Shown here: positions 9,179 through 18,615 of the stretch, one piece after another
How positions within the stretch are numbered: the stretch's first letter is position 1
How the letters are laid out: the number at the start of each line of letters is the position of its first letter
Origin: an uncultured Bacteroides sp.
Lineage (GTDB): Bacteria; Bacteroidota; Bacteroidia; Bacteroidales; Bacteroidaceae
Length of the DNA: 59,890 nt
Assembly: GCA_947173895.1 (NCBI GenBank)
Contig: CAMWGU010000014.1
Span: 1-59,890 of the forward strand
Direction: 5' to 3'
Made by a program: the position numbers and the translations under genes
The notes under the pieces: generated by a model
Told to the model about the DNA's origin: nothing
The model's input: only the letters and a program-made list of their open reading frames with translations
Database searches by the model: none

Positions 9179-9376
9179 TGGAAATGCAACTTTTTTTTCT
9201 TTTTTTAGAATCCTTCTTTCCATAGTGAAGCACAAAGGGGGACGGGGGTGTTCATTATTTCGGCGTGGAGATTTTATGGGACTGATTGAAGATAAACCTT
9301 GCATTGTCAGCCTTTTATATGGCCGGAAATGAAGGTGGCTGGAAGCGGTTTTTTGCGTGTGTGGTGGTGCCTTTTT

Positions 9377-9458
9377 ACACGTACGTACGTGTGGGCTTAC
9401 ACATACGTACGTGTAGGCCTACACATACGGTCGCGAAGGCTCACACGTACGTACGTGT
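9377..9458 (+). repeat. 82-bp tetra-palindrome element, copy 1
   Basis: Four 16-bp units begin at 9377, 9399, 9421 and 9443, an exact 22-bp period. Units 1 and 4 are the perfect palindrome ACACGTACGTACGTGT, unit 2 is ACACATACGTACGTGT and unit 3 ACACATACGGTCGCGA. The 6-bp spacers are GGGCTT, AGGCCT and AGGCTC. The element lies in the ~640-bp gap between the RRM gene and tig. A near-identical copy in inverse orientation is at 20841-20922. The rest of the gap (8984-9627) holds promoters and G-rich unremarkable sequence. Confidence 0.9.
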
Positions 9459-9540
9459 TTTACAGGGGGGCGGCAGGGGTGTTTTTTTACGGTTTTTAAT
9501 GAAAGAGCGATGCCTCAATTTGTATTTTTTAGCCTGTGTA

Positions 9541-9572
9541 TTTGGTTATTGAAAGATTAAACACTAATTTTG
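9541..9572 (+). promoter_or_regulatory. Promoter of tig
   Basis: TTTG (9541-9544), 20-bp spacer, TAATTTTG (9565-9572): a full match to the Bacteroides -33/-7 promoter. It gives a leader of about 50 nt before tig. Confidence 0.8.
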
Positions 9573-9627
9573 CAACCTCTTTGGTGAAAAACAGAAAGAA
9601 GTAATAATTAAATAAATAAAGTTCAGA

Positions 9628-10983
9628 ATGAATATTTCATTGCAAAACGTTGACAAAGTGAGCGCATTGCTTACTTTGAAACTGGAAAAGGCTGATTATC
9701 AAGCAAGAGTAGAAAAGACGTTGAAAACTTATCGTCAGAAGGCTAATTTCCCGGGTTTTCGTCCTGGAATGGTTCCTATGAGTTTGATTAAAAAGCAGTT
9801 TGGTAAGTCTGTCCTTGTAGAGGAGGTAGATAAATTGATGCAAGAAAAGGTGAACGAATATATCCGCGACAACCAAGTGAACATGCTGGGTATGCCGTTG
9901 CCTAATGAAGAAAAGATGAAAACTATCGACTTCGATTCACAAGAAGACTTTGAATTCGTATTCGATATTGCTTTGGCTCCCGAGTTTACGGCTGAAATCT
10001 CATCGGATGACACCATTGATTTCTATACGATCGAAGTTTCAGACGAACTGATAGAACAGCAAGTTAAGATGTATACTCAGCGTGGCGCAAAATACGATAA
10101 GGTAGAGCAATACGAAGATAAGGATATGATCAAAGGCTTGTTGGCCGAACTGGACGAGAATAACAATACCAAGGAAGGTGGCATTCAGGTAGAAGGCGCA
10201 GTGATGATGCCTGCCTACATGAAGAACGATGAACAAAAAGCCATCTTCAATGAAGCCAAGGTGAACGATGTATTGGTGTTCAATCCGGCCGCTGCATTCG
10301 ATAATAATGAAGCCGAACTTGCTTCTTTGCTGAAAATCAAGAAAGAAGAAGTTGCTGGTGTGAAAGCAAACTTCAGCTTCCAGATCGAAGAAATCACCCG
10401 TATGGTACCTGCCGAACTGAATCAGGAATTGTTCGACAACGTGTTTGGCGAGGGTGCGGTAAGTAGCGAAGAAGAGTTCCGTGCAAAAATCAAAGAAGGA
10501 ATTGCCAAGCAATTTGAGTCGGATAGCAATTATAAATTCTTGATTGATGTTCGTGAATATTTGGTCAATAAGATTGGTAAACTGGAATTCCCCGACGCAT
10601 TGCTGAAGCGTATCATGTTGTTGAACAACGAAGAAAAAGGTGAAGCATTTGTTGCAGAAAACTACGACAAGAGCATCGAAGAACTGACATGGCATCTGAT
10701 CAGAGAACAGTTGCTTAAGAACAATGGCATCAAGGTGGAACAGTCGGACGTGATGGATATGGCTAAGGAAGCTACCCGTATTCAGTTCGCTCAATACGGC
10801 ATGTTGAACATCCCCGATGATGTTCTTGAAAATTATGCAAAAGAAATGTTGAAGAAGCAAGAAACGGTAGAAAACTTGGTTAATCGTGCTGCCGAAAGCA
10901 AATTGTCGGCCGCTTTGAAGGCGAAGGCTACTTTGAACAACAAGACAGTTTCTATGGAAGAATTCAACAAAATGTTCGAATAA
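9628..10983 (+). CDS. tig: Trigger factor, ribosome-associated chaperone
   Basis: A 451-residue trigger factor. The ribosome-binding N-terminal domain is clear (YRQKANFPGFRPGMVPMSLIKKQFG; the GFRxGxxP loop contacts L23), followed by a shortened middle region and a long helical C-terminal chaperone domain rich in charged residues. The central FKBP-type isomerase domain is diverged and the usual catalytic signature is not recognisable, which is common in Bacteroidota. The gene precedes clpP and clpX, the classic tig-clpP-clpX order, but has its own promoter. Confidence 0.93.
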   Translation: MNISLQNVDKVSALLTLKLEKADYQARVEKTLKTYRQKANFPGFRPGMVPMSLIKKQFGKSVLVEEVDKLMQEKVNEYIRDNQVNMLGMPLPNEEKMKTIDFDSQEDFEFVFDIALAPEFTAEISSDDTIDFYTIEVSDELIEQQVKMYTQRGAKYDKVEQYEDKDMIKGLLAELDENNNTKEGGIQVEGAVMMPAYMKNDEQKAIFNEAKVNDVLVFNPAAAFDNNEAELASLLKIKKEEVAGVKANFSFQIEEITRMVPAELNQELFDNVFGEGAVSSEEEFRAKIKEGIAKQFESDSNYKFLIDVREYLVNKIGKLEFPDALLKRIMLLNNEEKGEAFVAENYDKSIEELTWHLIREQLLKNNGIKVEQSDVMDMAKEATRIQFAQYGMLNIPDDVLENYAKEMLKKQETVENLVNRAAESKLSAALKAKATLNNKTVSMEEFNKMFE

Positions 10984-11094
10984 TCATTGGGAAAGCCAAA
11001 GTAAGTGATTGCTAAAACTTTCTAAAAAAGGGTTTTTTGACCATAAATTTTCGTTCTATATAAAAGTCTCAGGTACGTTAACCGTATTTTTTTG

Positions 11095-11102
11095 TACTTT
11101 TG
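11095..11102 (+). promoter_or_regulatory. Promoter -7 element of clpP
   Basis: TACTTTTG matches TAnnTTTG, about 62 bp before the clpP start; no clear -33 box. Confidence 0.55.
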
Positions 11103-11164
11103 TTAGTTTGAAAAATTGGGGTTGAAAACCCTTTTTTGTTACTGAATAACTAAACCATTAAATT

Positions 11165-11836
11165 ATGGATGATTTTAGAAAATTTGCTACCAAGCATTTG
11201 GGTATGAATAGTATGGTGCTGGATGATGTTATCAAATCGCAAGGGTATCTGAATCCTTACATTTTGGAAGAGCGCCAGTTGAATGTGACTCAGCTGGATG
11301 TATTTTCTCGGCTGATGATGGATCGGATTATCTTTTTGGGTACACAGATTGACGACTATACAGCCAATACCCTTCAGGCTCAGCTTTTATATTTGGACTC
11401 AGTAGAGTCAGGTAAAGACATCTCTATTTATATCAACTCACCGGGTGGATCGGTATATGCCGGATTGGGCATTTATGATACTATGCAGTTTATCAACAGC
11501 GATGTAGCCACCATCTGTACCGGGGTGGCCGCGTCGATGGCTGCCGTGTTGTTGGTGGCCGGGGCCGATGGAAAACGCTCTGCTCTGACCCATTCACGCG
11601 TGATGATTCATCAGCCGCTGGGAGGTGCACAGGGACAGGCGTCGGACATTGAAATTACAGCTCGCGAGATACAGAAACTGAAGAAAGAACTTTATACCAT
11701 TATTGCCGAACACTCTCGTACGGATTTTGATAAAGTGTGGGCGGACTCTGATCGTGACTATTGGATGACAGCTGTCGAAGCCAAAGAATATGGTATGATT
11801 GACGAAGTTTTGTCACGCAAGCCTGCTTCTTTATAA
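11165..11836 (+). CDS. clpP: ATP-dependent Clp protease proteolytic subunit
   Basis: Serine peptidase subunit of ClpXP/ClpAP, 223 residues. The triad is Ser124 (GVAASMAAVL), His149 (MIHQPLGG) and probably Asp194 (ADSDRDYW). The oligomer-forming core is intact (YINSPGGSVYAGLGIYD). The N-terminal region of about 35 residues before the conserved core suggests a propeptide. It is followed by clpX after a 157-bp gap and preceded by tig. Confidence 0.97.
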   Translation: MDDFRKFATKHLGMNSMVLDDVIKSQGYLNPYILEERQLNVTQLDVFSRLMMDRIIFLGTQIDDYTANTLQAQLLYLDSVESGKDISIYINSPGGSVYAGLGIYDTMQFINSDVATICTGVAASMAAVLLVAGADGKRSALTHSRVMIHQPLGGAQGQASDIEITAREIQKLKKELYTIIAEHSRTDFDKVWADSDRDYWMTAVEAKEYGMIDEVLSRKPASL

Positions 11837-11993
11837 TGACGTGGAAACGGCTGAAACGGAAAAAACTTCATTCGTGGTCGGTTAGTTTAAATGAATAACA
11901 CTAATTAACGTAATTCAGCTTTAGTTGCAGTGCGGATTTCTTTTTGGGAAAACCGCATTCGGGAAGCTTGAATATTTAAAGGAACAATAAACA

Positions 11994-13244
11994 TTGGAAG
12001 ATAATAAAACACCTAAAAACAACAAGCGGAGATGCAGTTTCTGCGGACGTTCGGAAAATGAAGTCGGATTTCTGATTACCGGAATTAACGGTTGCATTTG
12101 CGAAAGTTGTTCGGAACAGGCATACGAAATTGTGCAGGAAGCTTTTCATAAAAAGAAGGATGCACCGGGCGAATTGAATCTGAATGAGCTGCCTAAACCA
12201 AAGGAGATCAAGGAGTTTCTTGATCAATACGTTATCGGACAGGATGACGCCAAACGTTATCTATCAGTGGCAGTGTACAATCATTACAAACGCCTGCTCC
12301 AGAAAGTAGATAAGGATGATGTCGAGATCGAGAAATCCAATATCATCATGGTGGGCAGTACGGGTACAGGAAAAACCTTGCTGGCGCGTACGATTGCCAA
12401 GTTACTGCATGTGCCTTTCACCATTGTCGATGCCACTGTGCTGACCGAGGCCGGTTATGTGGGCGAGGATATCGAAAGCCTTTTAACTCGCCTGCTTCAG
12501 GTTGCCGATTACAATGTACCTGAAGCCGAAAGAGGAATTGTGTTTATCGACGAGATAGACAAAATAGCCCGCAAGGGAGACAATCCTTCCATTACACGTG
12601 ATGTCAGCGGCGAAGGCGTGCAGCAAGGACTGCTGAAACTGCTGGAGGGCTCTGTTGTGAATGTACCCCCTCAGGGAGGACGCAAGCATCCCGATCAGAA
12701 AATGATTCCGGTCAATACGAAAAACATTTTGTTTATTTGTGGCGGAGCATTTGACGGCATTGAACGCAAGATTGCACAACGTCTGAATACACATGTAGTG
12801 GGCTACGGAGCGGTGAAGGACGTGGTGAAGATAGACCGAGGCAACCTGATGCAATACATCGCTCCTCAGGATTTGAAGTCATTCGGGCTTATCCCTGAGA
12901 TTATCGGTCGTCTGCCCATTTTGACCTATCTGAATCCGCTGGATCGAACTGCGTTACGCAACATTTTGACAGAACCTAAGAATTCCATTATCAGACAATA
13001 TGTCAAATTGTTCGAGATGGATGGAGTTAAGCTGGAATTCCAGCCCGAAGTGCTCGAGTATATTGTGGACAAAGCCGTCGAATATAAACTGGGAGCACGC
13101 GGATTGCGTTCTATCGTAGAAACGATCATGATGGATGTTATGTTTGAAATCCCCTCTCAAAAAGCGAAAACGTATGAAGTGACACTCGAATTCGCGAAAA
13201 AGCAAATGGGAAAGGCAAATATATCTAGAATGCAAACCGCTTAG
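11994..13244 (+). CDS. clpX: ATP-dependent Clp protease ATP-binding subunit ClpX
   Basis: AAA+ unfoldase that feeds tagged proteins to ClpP; 416 residues. Domains: N-terminal zinc-binding domain with Cys14, Cys17, Cys36 and Cys39 (CSFCGRS...CICESC), then the AAA+ module with Walker A GSTGTGKT, pore loop GYVG, Walker [12 protein letters not shown], and sensor/arginine region [11 protein letters not shown]; the C-terminal domain has ARGLRSI. The start is TTG at 11994 (MEDNKTPK), with AAAGGAA about 12 bp before it; no ATG suits. Transcription is likely shared with clpP. Confidence 0.96.
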   Translation: MEDNKTPKNNKRRCSFCGRSENEVGFLITGINGCICESCSEQAYEIVQEAFHKKKDAPGELNLNELPKPKEIKEFLDQYVIGQDDAKRYLSVAVYNHYKRLLQKVDKDDVEIEKSNIIMVGSTGTGKTLLARTIAKLLHVPFTIVDATVLTEAGYVGEDIESLLTRLLQVADYNVPEAERGIVFIDEIDKIARKGDNPSITRDVSGEGVQQGLLKLLEGSVVNVPPQGGRKHPDQKMIPVNTKNILFICGGAFDGIERKIAQRLNTHVVGYGAVKDVVKIDRGNLMQYIAPQDLKSFGLIPEIIGRLPILTYLNPLDRTALRNILTEPKNSIIRQYVKLFEMDGVKLEFQPEVLEYIVDKAVEYKLGARGLRSIVETIMMDVMFEIPSQKAKTYEVTLEFAKKQMGKANISRMQTA

Positions 13245-13335
13245 TATCAAGAGATAAAAGGAGAGAAAAAGAAAAAAATGCAATTCTACTGAAAAATATT
13301 ATCCGAAATATGGGGAGAATTTGAGAACTTGTTTA

Positions 13336-13343
13336 TAACTTTG
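13336..13343 (+). promoter_or_regulatory. Promoter -7 element of recQ
   Basis: TAACTTTG fits TAnnTTTG, about 60 bp before the recQ start; the -33 box is unclear. Confidence 0.5.
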
Positions 13344-13401
13344 TTAGGAAACAAAGAAGTAAAACAAGCAATCGGGAAAACCGTGAAAAACTATTGATAC
13401 A

Positions 13402-15582
13402 ATGACGGAGAATATAAATTTAACGGACGCATTAAAAAAGTATTTTGGATTTGATACTTTTAAAGGTAACCAGGAGGCTATTATCCGTAACCTGCTTGCC
13501 GGGAATGATACATTTGTCTTGATGCCTACGGGCGGTGGTAAATCGCTATGCTATCAGTTACCATCACTTATTATGGATGGGACGGCCATAGTTATATCTC
13601 CTTTAATTGCATTGATGAAGAATCAGGTGGATGCTATGCGTAATTTCAGCGAAGAGGATGGAGTGGCTCATTTCATCAATTCGTCGTTGAACAAATCGGC
13701 TATCGATCAGGTGAAGTCAGATATATTGAAAGGAAAAACCAAGTTGCTTTATGTGGCTCCCGAGTCCTTGACCAAAGAGGAAAATGTGGACTTTTTAAGG
13801 GGAGTGAAAATTTCATTTTATGCAGTGGACGAGGCACATTGTATTTCGGAATGGGGACATGACTTCCGGCCGGAATACCGTCGCATCCGTCCTATCATCA
13901 ATGAAATAGGGAAGGCACCGGTAATAGCTCTTACTGCTACTGCCACTCCAAAGGTTCGTATGGACATTCAGAAAAACTTGGGGATGCAGGGTGCACAGGA
14001 GTTCAAATCTTCTTTCAATCGTCCGAACTTGTATTACGAAGTGCGCTCGAAGACAAACAATATCGACCGAGATATCATCAAGTTCATCAAATCTCATTCG
14101 GGCAAGTCGGGTATCATCTATTGCTTGAGCCGTAAAAAGGTGGAAGAACTGGCAGAAGTGCTTCAGGCAAACGGAATCAATGCGCGAGCTTATCATGCTG
14201 GTATGGATTCGACCACGCGTACTGCCAACCAAGATGGTTTCTTAAAAGAAGATATTGACGTGATTGTAGCTACTATTGCTTTTGGTATGGGAATTGATAA
14301 GCCCGATGTGCGATTTGTGATACACTACGACATTCCGAAGAGTTTGGAAGGCTATTATCAGGAAACAGGAAGAGCTGGACGCGATGGGGGTGAAGGACGG
14401 TGTATTACGTTCTATTCTAACAAAGATCTGCAGAAACTGGAGAAGTTTATGCAAGGAAAACCGGTGGCCGAACAGGAAATAGGCAAGCAATTGCTGTTGG
14501 AGACAGCTGCATATGCTGAATCATCTATTTGCCGTCGCAAGTCATTGTTACATTATTTCGGCGAAGAATATACAGAAGAGAATTGTGGAAATTGTGATAA
14601 CTGTTTAAATCCTAAAAAGCAAGTGGAGGCTCAGGATTCATTATGCGCAGTGATTGAAGCAATCATTGCGGTGAAAGAAAATTTTAAAGCAGATTATATA
14701 ATTGATGTTCTTTTGGGCAAGGAAACATCAGAAGTACTTGCTCATAAACATGAGGAACTGGAAGTGTTCGGTTCGGGCATGGGAGAAGAAGAAAAAGTGT
14801 GGAACGCTGTCATTCGTCAGGCTTTGATAGCTGGTTATCTGAGTAAAGATGTAGAAAACTATGGCTTGTTGAAAGTCACAACCGAAGGGCATAAGTTCCT
14901 GAAGAAACCGAAATCTTTCAAAATTGTAGAGGATAACGATTTTGAAGAGGAAGAAGAGGAAACTCCGCTTCGGGGAGGTGCCTCGTGTGCGGTGGATCCT
15001 GTACTTTACTCTATGTTGAAGGACCTTCGCAAGAAGTTATCAAAGAAACTGGACGTTCCGCCCTATGTCATTTTTCAGGATCCTTCTTTGGAGGCGATGG
15101 CAACCATTTATCCGGTCACTTTGGAAGAGTTGCAGAACATCCCGGGTGTGGGCGCAGGTAAAGCGAAACGCTATGGCCAGGAGTTTTGTGTACTAATAAA
15201 GAAGCATTGCGAGGAAAATGAAATTGAACGTCCAGAGGACTTGAGGGTTCGTACCGTTGCTAATAAGTCCAAGATCAAGGTATCTATCATTCAGGCTATC
15301 GATCGCAAGGTCGCTTTGGATGACATCGCCGTGTCGAAAGGACTGGAATTTGGCGAGTTGCTGGACGAGGTGGAGGCTATCGTTTATTCGGGTACCAAGC
15401 TGAATATCGATTACTTCTTGGAAGAAATTATGGATGAAGATCATTTGGAGGACATTTATGATTACTTCAAAGAATCTACTACTGATAAGATTGACGATGC
15501 GATGGACGAATTGGGAGATGAGTATACTGAGGATGAAATCCGATTGGTGCGCATCAAGTTTATTTCTGAAATGGCAAACTAA
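13402..15582 (+). CDS. recQ: ATP-dependent DNA helicase RecQ
   Basis: 3'-5' superfamily 2 helicase for recombination and fork repair; 726 residues. Order: helicase core with Walker A PTGGGKS (42-48), DEAH (143-146), RecQ aromatic loop region after EWGHDFRPEYRRI, motif VI QETGRAGRDG; then the RQC zinc-binding cysteines (C-RRKSLLHYFGE ... CGNCDNC), winged helix, and an HRDC domain near 535-610 (NIPGVGAGKAKRYG). A further acidic C-terminal tail of about 100 residues is the Bacteroidota-type extension. Normal for the family. It ends at a terminator facing the ThuA gene. Confidence 0.95.
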   Translation: MTENINLTDALKKYFGFDTFKGNQEAIIRNLLAGNDTFVLMPTGGGKSLCYQLPSLIMDGTAIVISPLIALMKNQVDAMRNFSEEDGVAHFINSSLNKSAIDQVKSDILKGKTKLLYVAPESLTKEENVDFLRGVKISFYAVDEAHCISEWGHDFRPEYRRIRPIINEIGKAPVIALTATATPKVRMDIQKNLGMQGAQEFKSSFNRPNLYYEVRSKTNNIDRDIIKFIKSHSGKSGIIYCLSRKKVEELAEVLQANGINARAYHAGMDSTTRTANQDGFLKEDIDVIVATIAFGMGIDKPDVRFVIHYDIPKSLEGYYQETGRAGRDGGEGRCITFYSNKDLQKLEKFMQGKPVAEQEIGKQLLLETAAYAESSICRRKSLLHYFGEEYTEENCGNCDNCLNPKKQVEAQDSLCAVIEAIIAVKENFKADYIIDVLLGKETSEVLAHKHEELEVFGSGMGEEEKVWNAVIRQALIAGYLSKDVENYGLLKVTTEGHKFLKKPKSFKIVEDNDFEEEEEETPLRGGASCAVDPVLYSMLKDLRKKLSKKLDVPPYVIFQDPSLEAMATIYPVTLEELQNIPGVGAGKAKRYGQEFCVLIKKHCEENEIERPEDLRVRTVANKSKIKVSIIQAIDRKVALDDIAVSKGLEFGELLDEVEAIVYSGTKLNIDYFLEEIMDEDHLEDIYDYFKESTTDKIDDAMDELGDEYTEDEIRLVRIKFISEMAN

Positions 15583-15614
15583 TTTTTCACATAAAATAAT
15601 TATTTAATGTTCTT

Positions 15615-15647
15615 AAGCCGGGCCGTAGTGATGCGTCCCGGCTTTTT
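15615..15647 (+). terminator. Terminator after recQ
   Basis: AAGCCGGG (15615-15622) pairs with CCCGGCTT (15637-15644), 14-nt loop, followed by a short T run. The AA at the left base gives some symmetry, and it may also serve the convergent ThuA gene. Confidence 0.8.
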
Positions 15648-15673
15648 GGGTATGACAGGTATATCATTCTGAT

Positions 15674-16498
15674 TTATTTCTTGGCTTCAAAAGGGTTTCC
15701 CTGTGGATGTTGGCTTACTACCCATCGAAAGGCATTCACAAAAAGCAGGTTCTGTGTGGCATCGGTAAAACCGGAGTCACCATGTCCCATGTTGAGATAG
15801 ATCATGCGGTAGCGCGTATGTGTCCAGACAATGGGAAAGTCTCCCCATTGAACAATATCCTTTATACCGAAAGGGTACATCTTGGGAGAAATGGAGAGCA
15901 AAACGCGTACATCCTTGTTTGTCCGGGGAGAGGGATTCCATTGATAAAACTCAGATTCGGGTACAACAAAAGAAGCCGGAAGTGAGCGTGTAACCGTGTG
16001 GGTGGTATCACACTCCACTAATGCCGATTGGGGAGGCCAGTTGTTGCAATAAAAAGATCCGCATCCCAAAAACTGGTTGAACCAGGGCCAATGAGTGTTC
16101 TGGTCGTTATAGGCTGCGGCATGGAATCCCATCCATCCTCCGCCTTTTTCCATATAGCTTTGAAAGGCTTCTCTTTCTTTTTTGTCTTGAGGTTGGGCGT
16201 TCAGCATCACAATGATGTGATAGTTTTGCAGGCTATCTACGTAGGGGCGTAGGCTGGTGGTGGTGTCCATCAGGAATCCTTCGCCATACGTTAGTTTGCG
16301 GAAGAAATGTAGCGCATCTTTGGAAAACTGTATATGGGCTTCTTCTGCATGAGGACTCCATACCACTAAAGCCCTGAAACGGGGATGGCTGGCGTAGTTT
16401 GCCGGATAGTTTTGGGGAGTTTGTGCCATCATGGACAACAGGCGGCTTGTCAAAAGCCAGAAAACCAAGCTGCATCGGATTGTTTTTCGTGTACTCAT
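15674..16498 (-). CDS. Secreted ThuA-like domain protein
   Basis: A 274-residue protein with an N-terminal signal peptide (cleavage near MMAQ) followed by one ThuA-like (trehalose-utilization, class I glutamine-amidotransferase-like fold) domain: RALVVWSP start, YHIIVMLNAQP, the GGGWMGFHAA loop, HPWxxFNQFLG region and a late IVWTHTRYRMIYLNMGHG. ThuA proteins are frequent in carbohydrate-use loci of Bacteroidota, but a catalytic activity has not been firmly assigned. It follows the GH18-ThuA gene on the same strand after 24 bp, so they are an operon and likely act together in the periplasm. Confidence 0.85.
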   Translation of the reverse strand: MSTRKTIRCSLVFWLLTSRLLSMMAQTPQNYPANYASHPRFRALVVWSPHAEEAHIQFSKDALHFFRKLTYGEGFLMDTTTSLRPYVDSLQNYHIIVMLNAQPQDKKEREAFQSYMEKGGGWMGFHAAAYNDQNTHWPWFNQFLGCGSFYCNNWPPQSALVECDTTHTVTRSLPASFVVPESEFYQWNPSPRTNKDVRVLLSISPKMYPFGIKDIVQWGDFPIVWTHTRYRMIYLNMGHGDSGFTDATQNLLFVNAFRWVVSQHPQGNPFEAKK

Positions 16499-16522
16499 AT
16501 TATTGGTCTTGTTTTTTGTTTT

Positions 16523-18259
16523 TTAATCTGATATGTCGCCTAAGGCCCAACTTATGGCATTAGCAAACAGTTTTACAAAGCTTGGCTGACGGAAAAGTTC
16601 CGCATCATGGCCAAACTGGAAATACACATTGCGTGCAGCTTTGTGCGGATTGGTCCAGATAACAGGATGGTCTCCCATGCGTACAGTCGATGAGGGGGAG
16701 TAACTGTGTTCGTCCACATGGGCCAGTACATGTACATGGGGGCGCGGGTTGCTGTGATAGGTGTACCATTCGTCGCGTGGAAGTCTCAATGTGTCGGATA
16801 TACCTTGGGTTACAGGATGTGTGCGATCTTCTATGCAGATGGTTCCGTCGGCTGTCTCGGCCACATAGTCTTTCCAGCGGATATTTCCCATGAAATGGCT
16901 GAACCATTCCCACATGGGGCCGGTTCCGAAGTTGTCTCCCAGGAGTGTAGCATGGTGAAATCCGATATATCCTCCCATACTCTTGTCGATATACGTTTGA
17001 AAGTCTTGCCGGGCATCCTTGCTCCAGTTATAAGGAGGATAGTCCAGTTGCAAAATGAGGTGATACTTTTGTAATTCTCCTGCTGGTAGATTGTGCAGAT
17101 GGGTGAGTCGTGTCACCTCTATGTGCAGAGAGTCTTCGTGTGTTGTCAGCCAGTCTAACGCACACTGGCTGAAAGGTTCGTGTTCGTTGTCCTTTTCGGC
17201 TATGGCCAGTACACGGCGTGGAGCCTCGACTCCTTTTCCTTCTTGCATCAGGCTGAGTTGCAGAGTGCGGCGTTTGTCACCCTGTGGGGTGTCATCGGCA
17301 TATTCCCAGTACATGCCGCCCCGCAGATTATGATCTATGATGTATTGGCATTTCAAAGCTAGCGACTTTGTGTTATCAAAACCGCTCACTAACGTGCCAT
17401 CAGTCTTTGCCAGGTAAGGCACTTGTCCTTCCTCGTTCCATTGTTCGATGATGTTTGGAGGTAGAGGGATTCCCCGGTGATAATGTCGGAAAGTACTCTC
17501 TCCTCTGCCATAAAAAGGCATTCCCATCACCAGTTTGTGAGCAGGAACACCCTTTTCTAGATGGGCTTCAATGGCTTTTTCTACGCTTATCCATCCGGTG
17601 ATGGGGCTATCGTACATTGCCGAATGATGTTGCGGAGGATTTCCCATGTCGTAGGACATTACGTTGACCATATCTAGATATTGGATGCAAGAAGGGAAGT
17701 CGATGTACTCGCCGCTGGCTACGGTGGCGCATGTCAGTAACCGTTTACGGCCGAGGACTCTACGCAGGTCGCGCATCAGCAGGGTGAAATTTCGTGTATC
17801 TTCTGTAGAACTGGAGATTCCGGCTGAAGATTGGGTGGGGTATTCCCAGTCGATGTCTATGCCGTCCAATCCGAATTCTTTCACCGCCCGCAGGCAATCT
17901 AGGGCAAAGGCTGTGCGCCGTTGTTCATCGGAAGTCATCTCGCTGAATCCTCCGGCGCCCCATCCTCCTATCGAAAGCATTATGCGTAGGTGGGGGGCTT
18001 TTTGTCGTAATGCTACGATACGGTGCAGACGTTCCGGATTGGAGATACGGATACCATCAAAGGAGTCGTTTACTAGTGCAAAGGCATAATTGATGTGTGT
18101 CATGCTGGTGGGGTCGGGCAGAACATCGGTCCATGAGGTTACGTAGGCCACCACTACTTTATTGACTTTTGGGGTTTGTGTCCTTGCTTGCAAGGAAAAT
18201 CCGAATAAGAGCGGTATGATAAAGGCTAGTGTCCGGATCGATAAGTGGAATTTGTTCAT
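16523..18259 (-). CDS. GH18 chitinase-like domain fused to a ThuA-like domain
   Basis: A 578-residue exported protein. Signal peptide to about residue 27; GH18 TIM barrel about 33-345 with SIGGW (96-100) and the DxxDxDxE motif DGIDIDWE (132-139, catalytic acid Glu139 present), then MSYDM and MYWEYADD. GH18 enzymes cleave chitin or N-glycan core GlcNAc-GlcNAc bonds. From about 349 to the end is a second domain resembling the ThuA-like protein encoded next door: IGFHHATLLGD, FSHFMG, VIWTNPHKAARNVYFQFGHD. The fusion plus separate homologue suggests the two domains act on one substrate. Own promoter at 18318-18349. Confidence 0.88.
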   Translation of the reverse strand: MNKFHLSIRTLAFIIPLLFGFSLQARTQTPKVNKVVVAYVTSWTDVLPDPTSMTHINYAFALVNDSFDGIRISNPERLHRIVALRQKAPHLRIMLSIGGWGAGGFSEMTSDEQRRTAFALDCLRAVKEFGLDGIDIDWEYPTQSSAGISSSTEDTRNFTLLMRDLRRVLGRKRLLTCATVASGEYIDFPSCIQYLDMVNVMSYDMGNPPQHHSAMYDSPITGWISVEKAIEAHLEKGVPAHKLVMGMPFYGRGESTFRHYHRGIPLPPNIIEQWNEEGQVPYLAKTDGTLVSGFDNTKSLALKCQYIIDHNLRGGMYWEYADDTPQGDKRRTLQLSLMQEGKGVEAPRRVLAIAEKDNEHEPFSQCALDWLTTHEDSLHIEVTRLTHLHNLPAGELQKYHLILQLDYPPYNWSKDARQDFQTYIDKSMGGYIGFHHATLLGDNFGTGPMWEWFSHFMGNIRWKDYVAETADGTICIEDRTHPVTQGISDTLRLPRDEWYTYHSNPRPHVHVLAHVDEHSYSPSSTVRMGDHPVIWTNPHKAARNVYFQFGHDAELFRQPSFVKLFANAISWALGDISD

Positions 18260-18317
18260 TGTGTTATAAGTATTTAAAGATGTTCTTTGGATAATAGTTG
18301 ATATGTCTCTTCTTTCA

Positions 18318-18349
18318 CAAAACTATAATAATTATGTAGCATGAACAAA
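18318..18349 (-). promoter_or_regulatory. Promoter of the GH18-ThuA operon
   Basis: On the minus strand TTTG (18346-18349), 20-bp spacer, TAGTTTTG (18318-18325): full match to the Bacteroides consensus. The rest of the 356-bp gap (18260-18615) holds only this promoter and the BlaI-gene operator region. Confidence 0.8.
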
Positions 18350-18520
18350 TATTTGCCTAGAGAAAGGTTGTTTTGATGTAGTCTGGGTTCATCGTTTTTT
18401 GAGATTTCTATCTGTGATGAATGCATGATCTTGAAACGCCGGCTGTATCTTTTCCCGGTGAAACCTTTTTATGTATTGGGCTTTGTTTTACCTACTGCAT
18501 TTGTTAGATAGTTGTTAACT

Positions 18521-18584
18521 ACTATTAAATATAATAGTTCTACTAATGCTTTTAGTAGTTTGTCGTAAAGTTTGCTTATATTTG
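18521..18584 (+). promoter_or_regulatory. Twin operator dyads and promoter of the blaI-type gene
   Basis: Two dyads lie side by side: ACTATT-6-AATAGT (18521-18538) and CTACTAA-5-TTAGTAG (18540-18558). The -7 element TATATTTG is at 18577-18584, so the second dyad covers the -33 region. The position and symmetry fit binding by the winged-helix repressor encoded directly downstream (autoregulation). Binding is inferred. Confidence 0.6.
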
Positions 18585-18615
18585 TGGGGTGTCAAACGAA
18601 TGAAGCGAAGAAAGA

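Noticed and set aside
9377-9458. CRISPR-like array of regularly spaced repeats
   Set aside because: Unit 16 bp and spacer 6 bp are far too short, spacers are not unique in style, only four units exist and no cas genes are present.
9286-9552. Short plus-strand open frames running through the palindrome element
   Set aside because: They encode repetitive TYVRV-like peptides imposed by the repeat, lack a promoter and ribosome site, and stop before tig.
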